The position numbers and the translations under genes were made by a program. From contig NZ_SACL01000001.1 of NCBI RefSeq assembly GCF_004005855.1, positions 1,177,580-1,241,579 of the forward strand: a stretch of 64,000 nucleotides of DNA. The letters run 5' to 3'. Positions 45,833-55,612 of this stretch are shown one piece after another (within the stretch, counting starts at the first letter, position 1; each line of letters begins with the position of its first letter). Below the pieces are notes generated by a model. It was not told the origin of the DNA. It made no database searches and was given only the letters and a program-made list of their open reading frames with translations. Source of the stretch: Rhodovarius crocodyli. GTDB taxonomy: Bacteria > Pseudomonadota > Alphaproteobacteria > Acetobacterales > Acetobacteraceae.

Positions 45833-48800
45833 ATGCCCGACATCCAGCCACAGGCTTCCGCCGATACCGTGAGGCGGGAGGTGCTGCGCCTTGCCGAGGA
45901 GGCGCTGCCGCCCGGCCTGCCGCCCATGGCGGCCGCGCTGCTGCCGGCGCTGACCGAGGGGCTGGCCGCCGGCGACCTCGCGGCCATCCCGCCCGGATCG
46001 CTCGCCGGCGCCGCCGCCAGCCTGTTCCAGCTGATGGAACGCCGCCTGCCCGGCCAGGCGCGCATCCGCGTGCTGCCCGCCGGCCGCTTCCACACCCCGG
46101 TGGTGGAGGTCGTGACCGACGACATGCCCTTCCTGGTGGACAGCGTGCTGGGCGCGCTGACACGTCCAGGGGGAGCAGGGGGTGGCCGGGTGGTGCGCCA
46201 GGTGCTGCACCCCATCCTGGGCGTCACGCGCGACCAGGACGGCACGCTGGCCGCGATCGGCGACGGCCCCCTGCGTGAGAGCGTGATGCGCATCGCCCTG
46301 GCCGGCGGCGAGCCCAATCCCGCCGCCACGGAGGCCATGATCGCGGCCACGCTGTCGGATGTGCGCCGCACGGTCGAGGACTTCCCGGCCATGCTGGCCG
46401 AGCTGCGCCTGGCCGAAGCCCAGGCCGAGGGCGAGGCCGCCGAGTTCCTGCGCTGGCTAGCCGACGAGAACTTCGTGCTGCTGGGCCATCGCCGCCTGGT
46501 CAGCCAGGGGCAGGGCTTCCGCGCCGAGGCCAATCTGGGCCTGCTGGCCGACACCGCGCGCCCCGTCTTCGACGTGCTGGCGGACCTGAACGCCGTGCCG
46601 CCCGGCATCGCGGCCATCCTGCACGCGCCCCAGCCGGTGGTGGTGCTGAAGGCCAACATGCGCAGCACCGTGCACCGGCCCCAGCATGCGGACGTCATCG
46701 CCACCCCGCTGCCGGGCGGGGGCGTGCGGCTGTTCCTGGGCCTGTTCGCGGCGGCCGCCTACAACCGCAACCCGCGCAGCATTCCCCTGCTGTCCAGCAA
46801 GGTGGCCCGCATCGTCGCCGCCGCCGGCGCCACCGCGGGCAGCCATGACGAGCGCGCCCTGCGCAACATCCTGGACACCTGGCCGCGCGACGAGCTGTTC
46901 CAGGCCAGCGAGGCCGAGATCCTGTCCGCCGCGCGCCGCGCGCTGTCCCTGACATTGACGCCGGGCCCCGCCCTGGTGCTGCGCCCCGACCCGTTCGGCC
47001 GCTATGTCTCGGCCATCGTCTGGCTCCCGCGCGAGAATTTCGACACCACGCTGCGCAGCCGCGTGGGTGAGATGCTGGCCCGCGCGCATGGCGGGCGGCT
47101 GTCCGTGTTCTACATCGCGCTGGGCGACAGCCCGCTGGCGCGCGTCCACTACATCATCGGCACCGACCCCGCGCAGCCCGTCCATCCGGACCCGGCGGCG
47201 CTGGAGAAGGTGATCGCCGAGATGGCGCGCGGCTTCCATGAGAAGGTGGCCGACGCGCTGGTCGCGACGCACGGTGAGGCCCAGGCCACACCTCTGCTAG
47301 CCCGCTGGGGCCGCGCCTTCCCGCCCGCCTATGACGACACGGAAACCGCGCTGACGGCGGCCAGCGACATCGACATGGCCGAGGCCGCGCTGGCGGCCAA
47401 CCGCCCCGTCGCGCGGGTGCTGGCCCTGCCGGGCAGCGCGCGGCGCCTGGAACTGCGCCTGGCCAATCCCGGCGGCCCGCTCGCACTCGCCGACGTGCTG
47501 CCGCTGTTCGAGAGCATGGGCCTGCGCGCGCTGGAGGAAGTGCCCCACCATCTGCGCCCCGAGGGCGCGCCGATGGTCGCCCTGCACGGCTTCACGCTGG
47601 AGGCCGCGACCGAGGTGGAGGAGCGCCGCTTCCCCGCCCTGCTCGACACTCTCTCCGCCCTGCTGGCCCAGCAGGCGGAGGTGGACGGCTTCAACCGCCT
47701 GGTGCTGCTGGCCGGGCTTTCCTGGCGTGAGGCCTGGCTGCTGCGCGCCATGTACCGCTGGCTGAAGCAGGTGGGCTTCCCCTTCGCGCAGGACAGCGTG
47801 GAGAAGGTGTTCTCCGAGACGCCCCAGGCCGCGACGCTGCTGGTGCAGCTGTTCCACGCGCGCCTGAACCCCGATGCGCTGGGCGAGGAGACCCGGCTGG
47901 CCGCCGCCTGGACCACCCTGCTGGACGGCGTGGCGGACCCGGATGCCGACCGCATCCTGTCGCGCATGCGCACCGTGCTGGACGCCATGCGCCGCACGAA
48001 CTTCTTCCAGGACAAGCCCTACCTGTCCTTCAAGATCGAGAGTGCCGCCGCCGGCGACATGCCGAGCCCGCGCCCCTGGCGCGAGATCTTCGTGCACTCC
48101 CCACGCATGGAAGGCTGCCACCTGCGGGCCGGCCCCGTCGCGCGCGGCGGCATCCGCTGGTCCGACCGGCGCGAGGATTTCCGCACCGAGATCCTGGGCC
48201 TGATGAAGGCGCAGCGGCTGAAGAACGTCGTCATCGTGCCTACGGGTGCCAAGGGCGGCTTCATCCTGAAGCACCCGCCGCCGTCCAGCGACCGCGAGGC
48301 CTTCATGGCCGAGGGCATCGCCTGCTACCGCACCCTGGTGCGCGGCATGCTGGACATCACCGACAATCTGGACGGCATGACCGTGCTGCCGCCGCCCCGC
48401 GTGGTGCGGCTGGATGGTGACGACCCCTACATCGTCGCCGCCGCCGACAAGGGCACGGCCAGCTTCAGCGACATCGCCAACGGCCTGTCCGCCGAATACG
48501 GCTTCTGGCTCAGCGACGCCTTCGCCTCCGGCGGGTCTGTCGGCTACGACCACAAGGCGATGGGCATCACGGCGCGCGGCGCCTGGGTGATGATCGCGCG
48601 GCATTTCGAGGAGCTGGGCCACGACATCTTCGCCGAGCCCTTCACCGTCGCCGGCGTGGGCGACATGTCGGGCGACGTGTTCGGCAACGGGCTGCTGATT
48701 TCGCGCAAGACCAGGCTGGTGGCGGCCTTCGACCACCGCCACATCTTCATCGACCCCAACCCGGAGCTGGAGGCCAGCTTCGCCGAACGCGAGCGCCTGT

Positions 48801-50341
48801 TCGCGCTGCCGCGTTCCTCCTGGGCCGATTACGACACGAAGCTGATCAGCCCGGGCGGCGGGGTGTTCCCGCGCACCGCCAAGCACATCACGCTGTCGCC
48901 CGAGGCGCAGTCCCTGCTGGGCCTGCCCGAGAAGGTGGAGCCGGTGACGGTGATGCGCGCCATCCTGAAGCTGAACGTCGACCTGCTCTATTTCGGCGGC
49001 ATCGGCACCTACATCAAAGCCGCCGCCGAAACCCAGGCCGACGCCGGGGACCGCGCCAATGACGCCATCCGCATCGACGGCCGTGACCTGCGCGCCCGCG
49101 TGGTGGGTGAGGGCGCGAACCTGGGCGTGACCCAGGCCGGCCGCATCGAGACCGCGCGCCAGGGCATCCGCATCAACACCGATGCGCTCGACAATTCGGC
49201 CGGCGTCTCGACCTCCGACCATGAGGTGAACATCAAGATCCTGCTGGCGGATGCCGAGGCCAGCGGGGCGCTCACCCGCCGCCAGCGCGACGATCTGCTG
49301 AAGGAAATGACGGACGAGGTGGCGCAGCTGGTGCTGCGCGACAACGGCCTGCAATCGCTGGCCGTCTCGCTGGAAGTCGCCCAGGGCGCATCCGCCCTGC
49401 CGGCCCAGGCCGCGCTGATGGCCAGGCTGGAGGAGGACGGCCTGCTGGACCGCGCCCTGGCCGGCCTGCCGGACGACGCCGCGATCGCCCGCCGCGCCGC
49501 CGCCGGCGAGGGGCTGACCCGCCCCGAGGTGGCGGCCCTGCTGCCCTTCGCCAAGCTGTGGCTGAACGAGGCCATCCTGGAATCCGAACTCCCGGACGAC
49601 CCCGCCCTGCTGCCCCTGCTTGTGGCCTATTTCCCGAAGCCCCTGCAGGAACGCTTCGCCGAGCAGATCGCGCGCCACCGCCTGCGCCGCGACCTGATCG
49701 CCACCGCGCTGTCCAACGGCGTGGCCAACCGCATCGGCTGCGCCGGCATCGGCCGCCTGACCGCCGAGGCCAGCCCCGCCACCGTGGTCCGCGCCGCCTG
49801 GCTGGCCGACACGCTGCTGGGCCTCGAAGCCGCCTATGACGCCGCCGACGCCGTGCATGGCCCCGCCAAGCTGGACCCGCTGGCCCAGCTGCGCGCCCTG
49901 CACGCCCAGGCCACGCGCCACATGCTGGCCGAGGGCGGGCCGCTGTCCGACGTGCTGGCCGCGCTGAAACCCGGCCTGCCCGCGTTGGGCAGCCAGCCCC
50001 TGGGCGCCGCACCCGCCATCCTGCGCCTGGCGCGCGAAGCGGGCGCCGCCCCGGAGGCCGCGGCCACCGCCTGGGACAAGGTGGCCGGGCAATACCACCT
50101 GGCCGCCCTGCGCGCGGCGGCCGAGGCGGCCCCCGTCTCCGGCCAGTTCGGCAACCGCGCCCGCGCGGCGCTGCTGGCGGATATCGACGCTGCCCAGGCC
50201 CGGCTCGCGGCCGGGGAACTGAGCGGCGGCGCGCTGCCCGCGCAGGCAGAGGCGGTGGCGAAGCTGGTGGAACAGGCGGGCAGGGTGCCCGACCTGTCGG
50301 CGGTGACGGTGGCGGCGAGGGCGCTGGCGACGTTGGGGTAA
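45833..50341 (+). CDS. Large NAD-specific glutamate dehydrogenase
   Basis: 1502 residues from ATG 45833, slightly below the usual 1550-1620 of the 180-kDa class. N-terminal ACT-like regulatory parts (VVEVVTDDMPFLVDSVLGAL), then the catalytic core: KIESAAAGDMPSPRPWREIFVHS, GGIRWSDRREDFRTEILGLMKAQRLKNVVIVPTGAKGGF (substrate-binding Lys region), KGTASFSDIANGLSAEYGFWL, and the NAD-binding fold FTVAGVGDMSGDVFGNGLL. It oxidises glutamate to 2-oxoglutarate and ammonium and supports growth on amino acids. It stands alone, followed by a repeat cluster. Confidence 0.95.
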   Translation: MPDIQPQASADTVRREVLRLAEEALPPGLPPMAAALLPALTEGLAAGDLAAIPPGSLAGAAASLFQLMERRLPGQARIRVLPAGRFHTPVVEVVTDDMPFLVDSVLGALTRPGGAGGGRVVRQVLHPILGVTRDQDGTLAAIGDGPLRESVMRIALAGGEPNPAATEAMIAATLSDVRRTVEDFPAMLAELRLAEAQAEGEAAEFLRWLADENFVLLGHRRLVSQGQGFRAEANLGLLADTARPVFDVLADLNAVPPGIAAILHAPQPVVVLKANMRSTVHRPQHADVIATPLPGGGVRLFLGLFAAAAYNRNPRSIPLLSSKVARIVAAAGATAGSHDERALRNILDTWPRDELFQASEAEILSAARRALSLTLTPGPALVLRPDPFGRYVSAIVWLPRENFDTTLRSRVGEMLARAHGGRLSVFYIALGDSPLARVHYIIGTDPAQPVHPDPAALEKVIAEMARGFHEKVADALVATHGEAQATPLLARWGRAFPPAYDDTETALTAASDIDMAEAALAANRPVARVLALPGSARRLELRLANPGGPLALADVLPLFESMGLRALEEVPHHLRPEGAPMVALHGFTLEAATEVEERRFPALLDTLSALLAQQAEVDGFNRLVLLAGLSWREAWLLRAMYRWLKQVGFPFAQDSVEKVFSETPQAATLLVQLFHARLNPDALGEETRLAAAWTTLLDGVADPDADRILSRMRTVLDAMRRTNFFQDKPYLSFKIESAAAGDMPSPRPWREIFVHSPRMEGCHLRAGPVARGGIRWSDRREDFRTEILGLMKAQRLKNVVIVPTGAKGGFILKHPPPSSDREAFMAEGIACYRTLVRGMLDITDNLDGMTVLPPPRVVRLDGDDPYIVAAADKGTASFSDIANGLSAEYGFWLSDAFASGGSVGYDHKAMGITARGAWVMIARHFEELGHDIFAEPFTVAGVGDMSGDVFGNGLLISRKTRLVAAFDHRHIFIDPNPELEASFAERERLFALPRSSWADYDTKLISPGGGVFPRTAKHITLSPEAQSLLGLPEKVEPVTVMRAILKLNVDLLYFGGIGTYIKAAAETQADAGDRANDAIRIDGRDLRARVVGEGANLGVTQAGRIETARQGIRINTDALDNSAGVSTSDHEVNIKILLADAEASGALTRRQRDDLLKEMTDEVAQLVLRDNGLQSLAVSLEVAQGASALPAQAALMARLEEDGLLDRALAGLPDDAAIARRAAAGEGLTRPEVAALLPFAKLWLNEAILESELPDDPALLPLLVAYFPKPLQERFAEQIARHRLRRDLIATALSNGVANRIGCAGIGRLTAEASPATVVRAAWLADTLLGLEAAYDAADAVHGPAKLDPLAQLRALHAQATRHMLAEGGPLSDVLAALKPGLPALGSQPLGAAPAILRLAREAGAAPEAAATAWDKVAGQYHLAALRAAAEAAPVSGQFGNRARAALLADIDAAQARLAAGELSGGALPAQAEAVAKLVEQAGRVPDLSAVTVAARALATLG

Positions 50342-50344
50342 GGC

Positions 50345-50545
50345 TGGGGCTTCGCCCCAGAACCCCACCAAGGGGCTCTGCCCCTTGGATCCCCGCCAGG
50401 ACCGTAGCGGCCCTGGACCCCGGGGAGTTGGCACCACTTTCTTTTAACGTATTGATTATAATAATATAATTGTGCCTTACCTATCAATGTCGGTACCAAT
50501 TCCGCTAGGTCCAGGACCGAGCACGGTCCTGGCGGGGTCCCGGGG
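50345..50545. repeat. Inverted pair of GC-rich palindromic repeats around an AT-rich spacer
   Basis: The left copy (50345-50435) has GGGGCTTCGCCCC, AAGGGGCTCTGCCCCTT, CCAGGACCGTAGCGGCCCTGG and ends GGGAGTTGGCACC. The right copy (50492-50545) starts GGTACCAATTCC and reads back through GTCCAGGACCG and CGGTCCTGGCGGGG. The 56-base spacer (50436-50491) is rich in A and T (TTAACGTATTGATTATAATA), unlike anything around it. Confidence 0.8.
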
Positions 50546-50567
50546 CCCCCCCCCCCCCCCCCCCCCC
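50546..50567. repeat. 22-base poly-C tract upstream of trmJ
   Basis: An uninterrupted run of 22 C at the outer edge of the right repeat, 36 bases before the trmJ start. Such runs slip during replication and could vary trmJ expression. They are also hard to sequence, so the length may be an assembly estimate. Confidence 0.8.
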
Positions 50568-50603
50568 TCAACCCGCGCCTCCCCCCGATAAACACCCCTC
50601 ACC

Positions 50604-51395
50604 ATGAGCAAACGCGACGAAGGCGCAGACCTTCACCCCATTCCCGGCGAGAGCCCGATCATCGTGCTGGTCGAGCCCCAGATGGCCGACAATATCGGCA
50701 TGGTGGCCCGTGCGATGGCCAATGGCGGGCTGTTCCACCTGCGCCTGGTGAAGCCCCGCGACGGCTGGCCGAATGAGCGGGCGATCATCACATCCTCCGG
50801 CGCGCACCGCATCCTGGAACAGGCGACGGTGCATGACAGCGTGGACGACGCGGTGGCGGACTGCCACCGGGTGTTTGCCACCTGCCCGCGCCCGCGCCAC
50901 ATCGTCATCAACACCCGCAACGCCCGCGCCGCGGCCGAGGACCTGCGCACCGCCAATGCCGCCGGCCAGCGCGTGGCCGTGCTGTTCGGCCCGGAGCGCA
51001 ACGGCCTCACCGCCGAGGACATCGCCCGCGCCGACACGCTGGTGAAGTACCCGCTGAACCCCGCCCACAACTCGCTGAACCTGGCCCAGGCGGTGATGAT
51101 CCTGGCCTATGAGTGGTGGATGGTGGAGGAGCCCTCTCCGCCCCGCGCCCTGCAGACCCACGGCACCCATGTCGCCACCAAGGGCGAGCTGGACAACTTC
51201 ATGGGCCACCTGCTGGATGAGCTGGATGCCTGCGCCTTCCTGCGCAACGAGGCCAAGCGCCCCGGCATGGTGCGCAACCTGCGCCACTGGTTCGAACGCG
51301 GCGAAGTAACCGAGCAGGAGCTTCGCACGTTGCATGGCGTGGTGGCCGAACTGTCGCGCGGCCGCATGATCAGGGGCAGGAAGGAACGAGAATGA
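50604..51395 (+). CDS. trmJ: tRNA (cytidine/uridine-2'-O)-methyltransferase TrmJ
   Basis: 263 residues. SPOUT/TrmH fold: PIIVLVEPQMADNIGMVARAM, FHLRLVKPRDGWPNERA, VAVLFGPERNGLTAEDIARAD, and YPLNPAHNSLNLAQAVMILAYEW (knotted SAM-binding region). C-terminal helical extension typical of TrmJ (LRNEAKRPGMVRNLRHWFER). It 2'-O-methylates position 32 of several tRNAs. Its stop overlaps the next start (ATGA). Confidence 0.94.
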   Translation: MSKRDEGADLHPIPGESPIIVLVEPQMADNIGMVARAMANGGLFHLRLVKPRDGWPNERAIITSSGAHRILEQATVHDSVDDAVADCHRVFATCPRPRHIVINTRNARAAAEDLRTANAAGQRVAVLFGPERNGLTAEDIARADTLVKYPLNPAHNSLNLAQAVMILAYEWWMVEEPSPPRALQTHGTHVATKGELDNFMGHLLDELDACAFLRNEAKRPGMVRNLRHWFERGEVTEQELRTLHGVVAELSRGRMIRGRKERE

Positions 51396-52219
51396 TGCTG
51401 GATTTCCTTGAGCTGGATGCGGCTGACCTGGCGCTGTCCGGCCCGAGGCTCTCCTTCCAGTCCGCGGGCGATGCCGGCCCGCCCGTGCTGCTGATGCACG
51501 GCATCGGCGCCAATTCCATGGGCTGGCGCCACATCATGGCGGGGCTGGCGCCCCACGCGCGCGTGTTCGCCTGGAACGCGCCGGGCTATTTCCTCTCCGA
51601 CCCCTTCCTCTCCGATGCGCCGCGCGCCGAGGACTATGCCGACGCCGCGCTCGACATGCTGGACGTGCTGGGCGTGACGGAGCCGGTGCATCTGGTCGGT
51701 TCCTCCTTCGGTTCCATGCTCGGGGCGTGCTTCGCGTCTCGGCACCCGGCGCGGGTGGCCACGCTGACCCTGTTCGGTGCCTCTCGCGGGCAGCGTTGGA
51801 AGGGTGCCGAGGCGCGTGCCGCCATGCTGGCGATGCGTGAGGACAGCATCCGCGACGGCGGCGTTGCCCTGGCCCGCACCCGTTCCGCGAAGCTGGTGGC
51901 GCCCGATGCCAGCCCCGAGGTTCTGGCCGAGGTGCGCCGCATGGTGGCCGCCACCGACGCCCGCGGGCTGATGCAGGCGGCCCGCTGCACCGACAGCGTG
52001 GACGTGGTGTTCGACTTCGCGCCGCTGATCGTGGCGCCCACCCTGGTCGTGACCGGCACCGCCGATGCGGTGAACCCGCCCGAGGTCGCGATGGCCATCG
52101 CGGATGCCATTACGGGGGCGGTGCTGGAGCTTCCGGAGGGGCTTGGTCACCTTCCGGAATTAGAAAACCCCGGTTTTGCCTTGAATCTGCTGCAAAGGCA
52201 TATGAACCTGGGTTCATGA
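51392..52219 (+). CDS. Alpha/beta hydrolase
   Basis: 275 residues; ATG ATG start within the trmJ stop. Oxyanion strand VLLMHGIGANSMGWRHIMAGL, nucleophile elbow LVGSSFGSMLG, acid region VVTGTADAVNPPEVA, and the catalytic His in GLGHLPELENP. Cytoplasmic, no signal peptide. Substrate unknown; the fold covers esterases, dehalogenases and C-C hydrolases. The stop overlaps the TctC start by four bases, so the three genes are probably translated in sequence. Confidence 0.88.
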   Translation: MMLDFLELDAADLALSGPRLSFQSAGDAGPPVLLMHGIGANSMGWRHIMAGLAPHARVFAWNAPGYFLSDPFLSDAPRAEDYADAALDMLDVLGVTEPVHLVGSSFGSMLGACFASRHPARVATLTLFGASRGQRWKGAEARAAMLAMREDSIRDGGVALARTRSAKLVAPDASPEVLAEVRRMVAATDARGLMQAARCTDSVDVVFDFAPLIVAPTLVVTGTADAVNPPEVAMAIADAITGAVLELPEGLGHLPELENPGFALNLLQRHMNLGS

Positions 52220-53175
52220 AGGTTCTGCGACGGGTCCTGCCTGCCATCACCCTCGCCCATCCGGCGATGGCGCAAGCATGGCCGGCGCGTCCTGTCCGCC
52301 TGATCGTGCCATACCCGCCGGGTGGTGGCCTCGATGCCCTGGCCCGCGCGATCGCGGAGCGCGTCTCCGCCGCCACCCACCAGGCGGTGGTGGTGGACAA
52401 TCGCCCGGGCGGCTCCACCGTGCCGGGCACCGATGCGGTGGCAAAGGCCGCACCCGACGGCCACACGCTGCTGATGACGGCCGACAACTCCATCACCTCC
52501 AACCCGCTGATGATCCCGGGCCTGCCGCATGACCCGATGCGCGACCTGGCGCCGGTGTCCTTCCTGATCGAGACGCATCAGATGGTGGTGGCCAACCCGC
52601 GCCTGGGCGCGCGGGACATCCCGGCCCTGCTGGCGGCGGCGCGCGGGCAGCGCCTGAATTACGGCAGCTACGGCCAGGGCAGCCAGCCGCATCTGCTGTT
52701 CGGCGCGCTGGGCGCCCAGACAGGCACGGAGTTCACCGAGATCCCGTATCGCGGCCTGACGCCGGCCGTGCTGGCCACGGTGGCCGGCGAGGTGGACATG
52801 ACCCTGTGCGGCATCGCCTCCGCCGGTGAGCATCTGGCCGCCGGCACGCTGCGGGCGCTGGCCGTGGGGCGGGCGCAGCGCCTGCCGCAGCTGCCCGATG
52901 TGCCGACGCTGGCTGAATCGGGCCATGGCGACGTGGACCCGCGCACCTGGTTCGGCATCTTCGCCCCGGGTGCCACGCCGCCCGAGCTGCTGAACCGCAT
53001 CCATGCCCAGGTGGCCGCCGCCATGGCGGACCCCGCGCTGATCGCGCGATTCCTGACGCCCAACGGCTATACCGTGCACACGGCCACGCCGGCGGCGTCG
53101 CGGGAGATGATCGCGGCCGACCTGGAGTACAAGCGCGGCTTGATGCGCCGTGCCGGGCTGAACCCGGCGGGGTAG
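52216..53175 (+). CDS. Bug/TctC-family periplasmic solute-binding protein
   Basis: 319 residues with a signal peptide (about 1-20, ending AMAQ). WPARPVRLIVPYPPGGGLDALARAI and VVVDNRPGGSTVPGTDAVAKAAPDG are the two ligand-loop signatures; then NYGSYGQGSQPHLLFGAL and EIPYRGLTPAV. Family members bind carboxylates for tripartite tricarboxylate transport or act as sensors; orphan copies without TctAB, as here, are very common in Acetobacteraceae and Burkholderiales. Confidence 0.92.
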   Translation: MKVLRRVLPAITLAHPAMAQAWPARPVRLIVPYPPGGGLDALARAIAERVSAATHQAVVVDNRPGGSTVPGTDAVAKAAPDGHTLLMTADNSITSNPLMIPGLPHDPMRDLAPVSFLIETHQMVVANPRLGARDIPALLAAARGQRLNYGSYGQGSQPHLLFGALGAQTGTEFTEIPYRGLTPAVLATVAGEVDMTLCGIASAGEHLAAGTLRALAVGRAQRLPQLPDVPTLAESGHGDVDPRTWFGIFAPGATPPELLNRIHAQVAAAMADPALIARFLTPNGYTVHTATPAASREMIAADLEYKRGLMRRAGLNPAG

Positions 53176-53220
53176 CAAGCCCCCTCGCGCAACCTCCCTG
53201 GGCCATGCTACGCAGGTTTC

Positions 53221-55083
53221 ATGCCTCGCGCCCCGGCCCGTACCGCCGGGCGTGCGGCCGCAGCGGCGCGCCCTTCCCCCAAGGCCGCCGTCGTTCCCCC
53301 CGCGCGGACCGCGCGCCCTTCGCACAAGCCCTTCTCGGGCATGTGGTGGCTGCGCATGTCCGTCATGGGCCTGATCTGGGGGGCCGCCTTCTTCGCCGCC
53401 GTGCTGCTGTGGTTTACCCACGACATGCCGCGCCCGGACCAGGCGCTGAACCATTCCCGCCGCCCGGCCGCCGCCATCCTGGCCAATGACGGCTCCCTGC
53501 TCGCTACCCAGGGCGACATGTTCGGTGAGGTATTGCGCCTGCGCGACATGCCGGCCTTCCTGCCGGCGGCGCTGCTGTCCATCGAGGACCGGCGCTTCCG
53601 TGAGCATGTGGGCCTCGACCCCTTCGGCGTCGCGCGCGCGGTCTATGCCAACCTGACCGCCGGCGACGTGGTGCAGGGCGGCAGCACCCTGACGCAGCAG
53701 CTGGCGAAGAACCTGTTCCTCTCGGCCGAGCGCAGTACCCGCCGCAAGGTGCAGGAAGCCCTGCTGGCCCTGTGGCTGGAGCACCGCTTCAGCAAGGACC
53801 AGCTGCTCGAGATCTATCTGAACCGCGTCTATCTGGGCGGCGGCGCCTATGGGATGGATGCGGCCGCGCGGCTGTTCTTCGGTGTCTCTGCCCGGCGGGT
53901 GACCATCTGGCAGGCCGCGATGCTGGCCGGGCTGCCCCAGGCGCCCAGCCGCACCAACCCCCGCACCAACCCCGAGGCCGCGATGCAGCGCGCGACAGAG
54001 GTGCTGCGCGCCATGGTCGAGACGGGCGCCATCACCGACGCCCAGCGCACCCAGGCCATCGCGGAGATGCGCCTGCCCACCCGCCCCGGCAGCGGCGGCG
54101 GCTGGTTCGCGGATTGGGTGATGGAGACCGTGGCCACCCGCATGCCGCAGCTGACGGATGTGATGGTGCGCGCCACGCTGGACCCCCGCTGGCAATCCGC
54201 CGCCGAGACCCGCCTGCGCGCCCTGATCGAGCGCGAGGGCGACCGCGCCAATGTCGCCCAGGGTGCCGTGGTGGTGCTGGACGCCAACAGCGGCGCGGTG
54301 CGCGCCATGGTGGGCGGGCGGGACTACCGGCGCTCTCCCTTCAACCGCGTCACGGATGCGCGGCGGCAGCCGGGTTCCTCCTTCAAGCCGGTCTATTACC
54401 TGGCGGCGCTGGAGCGCGGGGCATCGCCGGGCAGCACGGTGTCCGATGCGCCGTTGCGGCGGGGCGGCTGGTCGCCGGGCAACGGGCGCTATCGCAGTCG
54501 GGGAGAGATCACGCTGGAGGATGCGCTCGCGGCCTCGGTCAACACCGCCGCCGTGCGGGTGATGGACCTGGCGGGCGGCCCGCAGGGCGCGCGGGCCATG
54601 GCCACCCGGCTCGGCATCCAGGCGCGCTGGCCGGCCAATGGCTCCCTGGCGCTGGGCACCGGCGAATTGACGCTGCTGGAACTGGCCGGCGCCTATGCGC
54701 CCATGGTGAATGGTGGGCGCCGCGTGGTGCCGCACGGCATCCGGCAGGTGGTCTCGGACGGGCGCACCCAGCCCTATGCCCCTCCGGCGCCGGAACAGGT
54801 GGTGGGCGGCGAGAGCGCAGCCGGCATGCGCCGCATGCTGCAGGCGGTGGTGGCGCGCGGCAGCGGGCGGGCGGCGAATTTCCCGGGCCTGGTCATCGGC
54901 GGCAAGACCGGCACGACGCAGGATTTCAAGGATGCCTGGTTCATCGGCTTCCTGGGCAGCGGGGAGAACACGGTGATCATCGGCATCTGGCTGGGCAACG
55001 ACCATGGGGAGCCCATGGAGGAAGTGATGGGCGGCACCCTGCCGGCCCGCCTGTTCCGCGAGATCGTGGAAGCCACGCGATGA
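53221..55083 (+). CDS. Class A penicillin-binding protein (PBP1A/1C-like)
   Basis: 620 residues. A basic, Ala/Pro-rich cytoplasmic start, one transmembrane helix (about 43-65), the GT51 transglycosylase domain (IEDRRFREHVGLDPFG, Glu122; QGGSTLTQQLAKNLFLS; LEIYLNRVYLGGGAYGMDAA), and a transpeptidase domain with SSFK (Ser386), SVN and KTGTT (from Lys562). It polymerises and crosslinks peptidoglycan. Shorter than the classic PBP1A (about 800), without the inserted OB-like domain. The stop overlaps the next gene (ATGA). Confidence 0.93.
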   Translation: MPRAPARTAGRAAAAARPSPKAAVVPPARTARPSHKPFSGMWWLRMSVMGLIWGAAFFAAVLLWFTHDMPRPDQALNHSRRPAAAILANDGSLLATQGDMFGEVLRLRDMPAFLPAALLSIEDRRFREHVGLDPFGVARAVYANLTAGDVVQGGSTLTQQLAKNLFLSAERSTRRKVQEALLALWLEHRFSKDQLLEIYLNRVYLGGGAYGMDAAARLFFGVSARRVTIWQAAMLAGLPQAPSRTNPRTNPEAAMQRATEVLRAMVETGAITDAQRTQAIAEMRLPTRPGSGGGWFADWVMETVATRMPQLTDVMVRATLDPRWQSAAETRLRALIEREGDRANVAQGAVVVLDANSGAVRAMVGGRDYRRSPFNRVTDARRQPGSSFKPVYYLAALERGASPGSTVSDAPLRRGGWSPGNGRYRSRGEITLEDALAASVNTAAVRVMDLAGGPQGARAMATRLGIQARWPANGSLALGTGELTLLELAGAYAPMVNGGRRVVPHGIRQVVSDGRTQPYAPPAPEQVVGGESAAGMRRMLQAVVARGSGRAANFPGLVIGGKTGTTQDFKDAWFIGFLGSGENTVIIGIWLGNDHGEPMEEVMGGTLPARLFREIVEATR

Positions 55084-55577
55084 GCCTGCCTGATGTCGCG
55101 GCGGCGCTGCGCCACGCGGTGAACAACTGGCTGATGGTGCTGGGCGCCAACCTGGACATGCTGGCCCGCAAGCTGCCGGAGGGATCGCCCGAGGCCCGCC
55201 AGCTGTCCCGCGCCGCGGAGGCCGCGCGCAAGCTGGAAACCGCCATCCCGCCCTTCACCCGGCTGGCGGCCCAGCCCGGCCATGAGGAGATCCGCCCGGA
55301 CAAGCTCCTCGCCGACCTCGCGCCCCTGCTGGAAGTGATGGCCGGGCGCGCCGTGCCGATGGAGCTGGAGAAGCTGCCGCATGTGCCGCTGCCGCGCCCG
55401 GGGCTGGAACTGGCGCTGCTGGAATGGGCCAAGGGCGGGCAGAGCCTGGCCCTGCGCGCCGGCCCCGAGCTGGAATGCCGTCCCGGCCATCCGGCGCTGG
55501 CGGCGCTGGCGCAGGCGGAGGGCTGGGACGTCAGCCACACCGCAGACGGGATGGTGCTGCGCATAAAGGCCGCCTAG
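55080..55577 (+). CDS. Histidine-kinase-like dimerisation protein without an obvious ATP site
   Basis: 165 residues from ATG 55080, inside the penicillin-binding protein stop. LRHAVNNWLMVLGANLDMLARKL resembles the dimerisation/phosphoacceptor helix of histidine kinases (His, then N-N-x-L), and ARQLSRAAEAARKLETAI the second helix. The rest should be an ATPase-like fold (IRPDKLLADLAPLLEVM), but no N, G1 or G2 box is seen. It may be a phosphotransferase such as ChpT or a degenerate kinase. Coupling to a cell-wall synthase gene is intriguing. Confidence 0.65.
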   Translation: MSLPDVAAALRHAVNNWLMVLGANLDMLARKLPEGSPEARQLSRAAEAARKLETAIPPFTRLAAQPGHEEIRPDKLLADLAPLLEVMAGRAVPMELEKLPHVPLPRPGLELALLEWAKGGQSLALRAGPELECRPGHPALAALAQAEGWDVSHTADGMVLRIKAA

Positions 55578-55612
55578 CGTCCCCGGCTGCTCCTTCGCTA
55601 GAAGCCCCCGCC

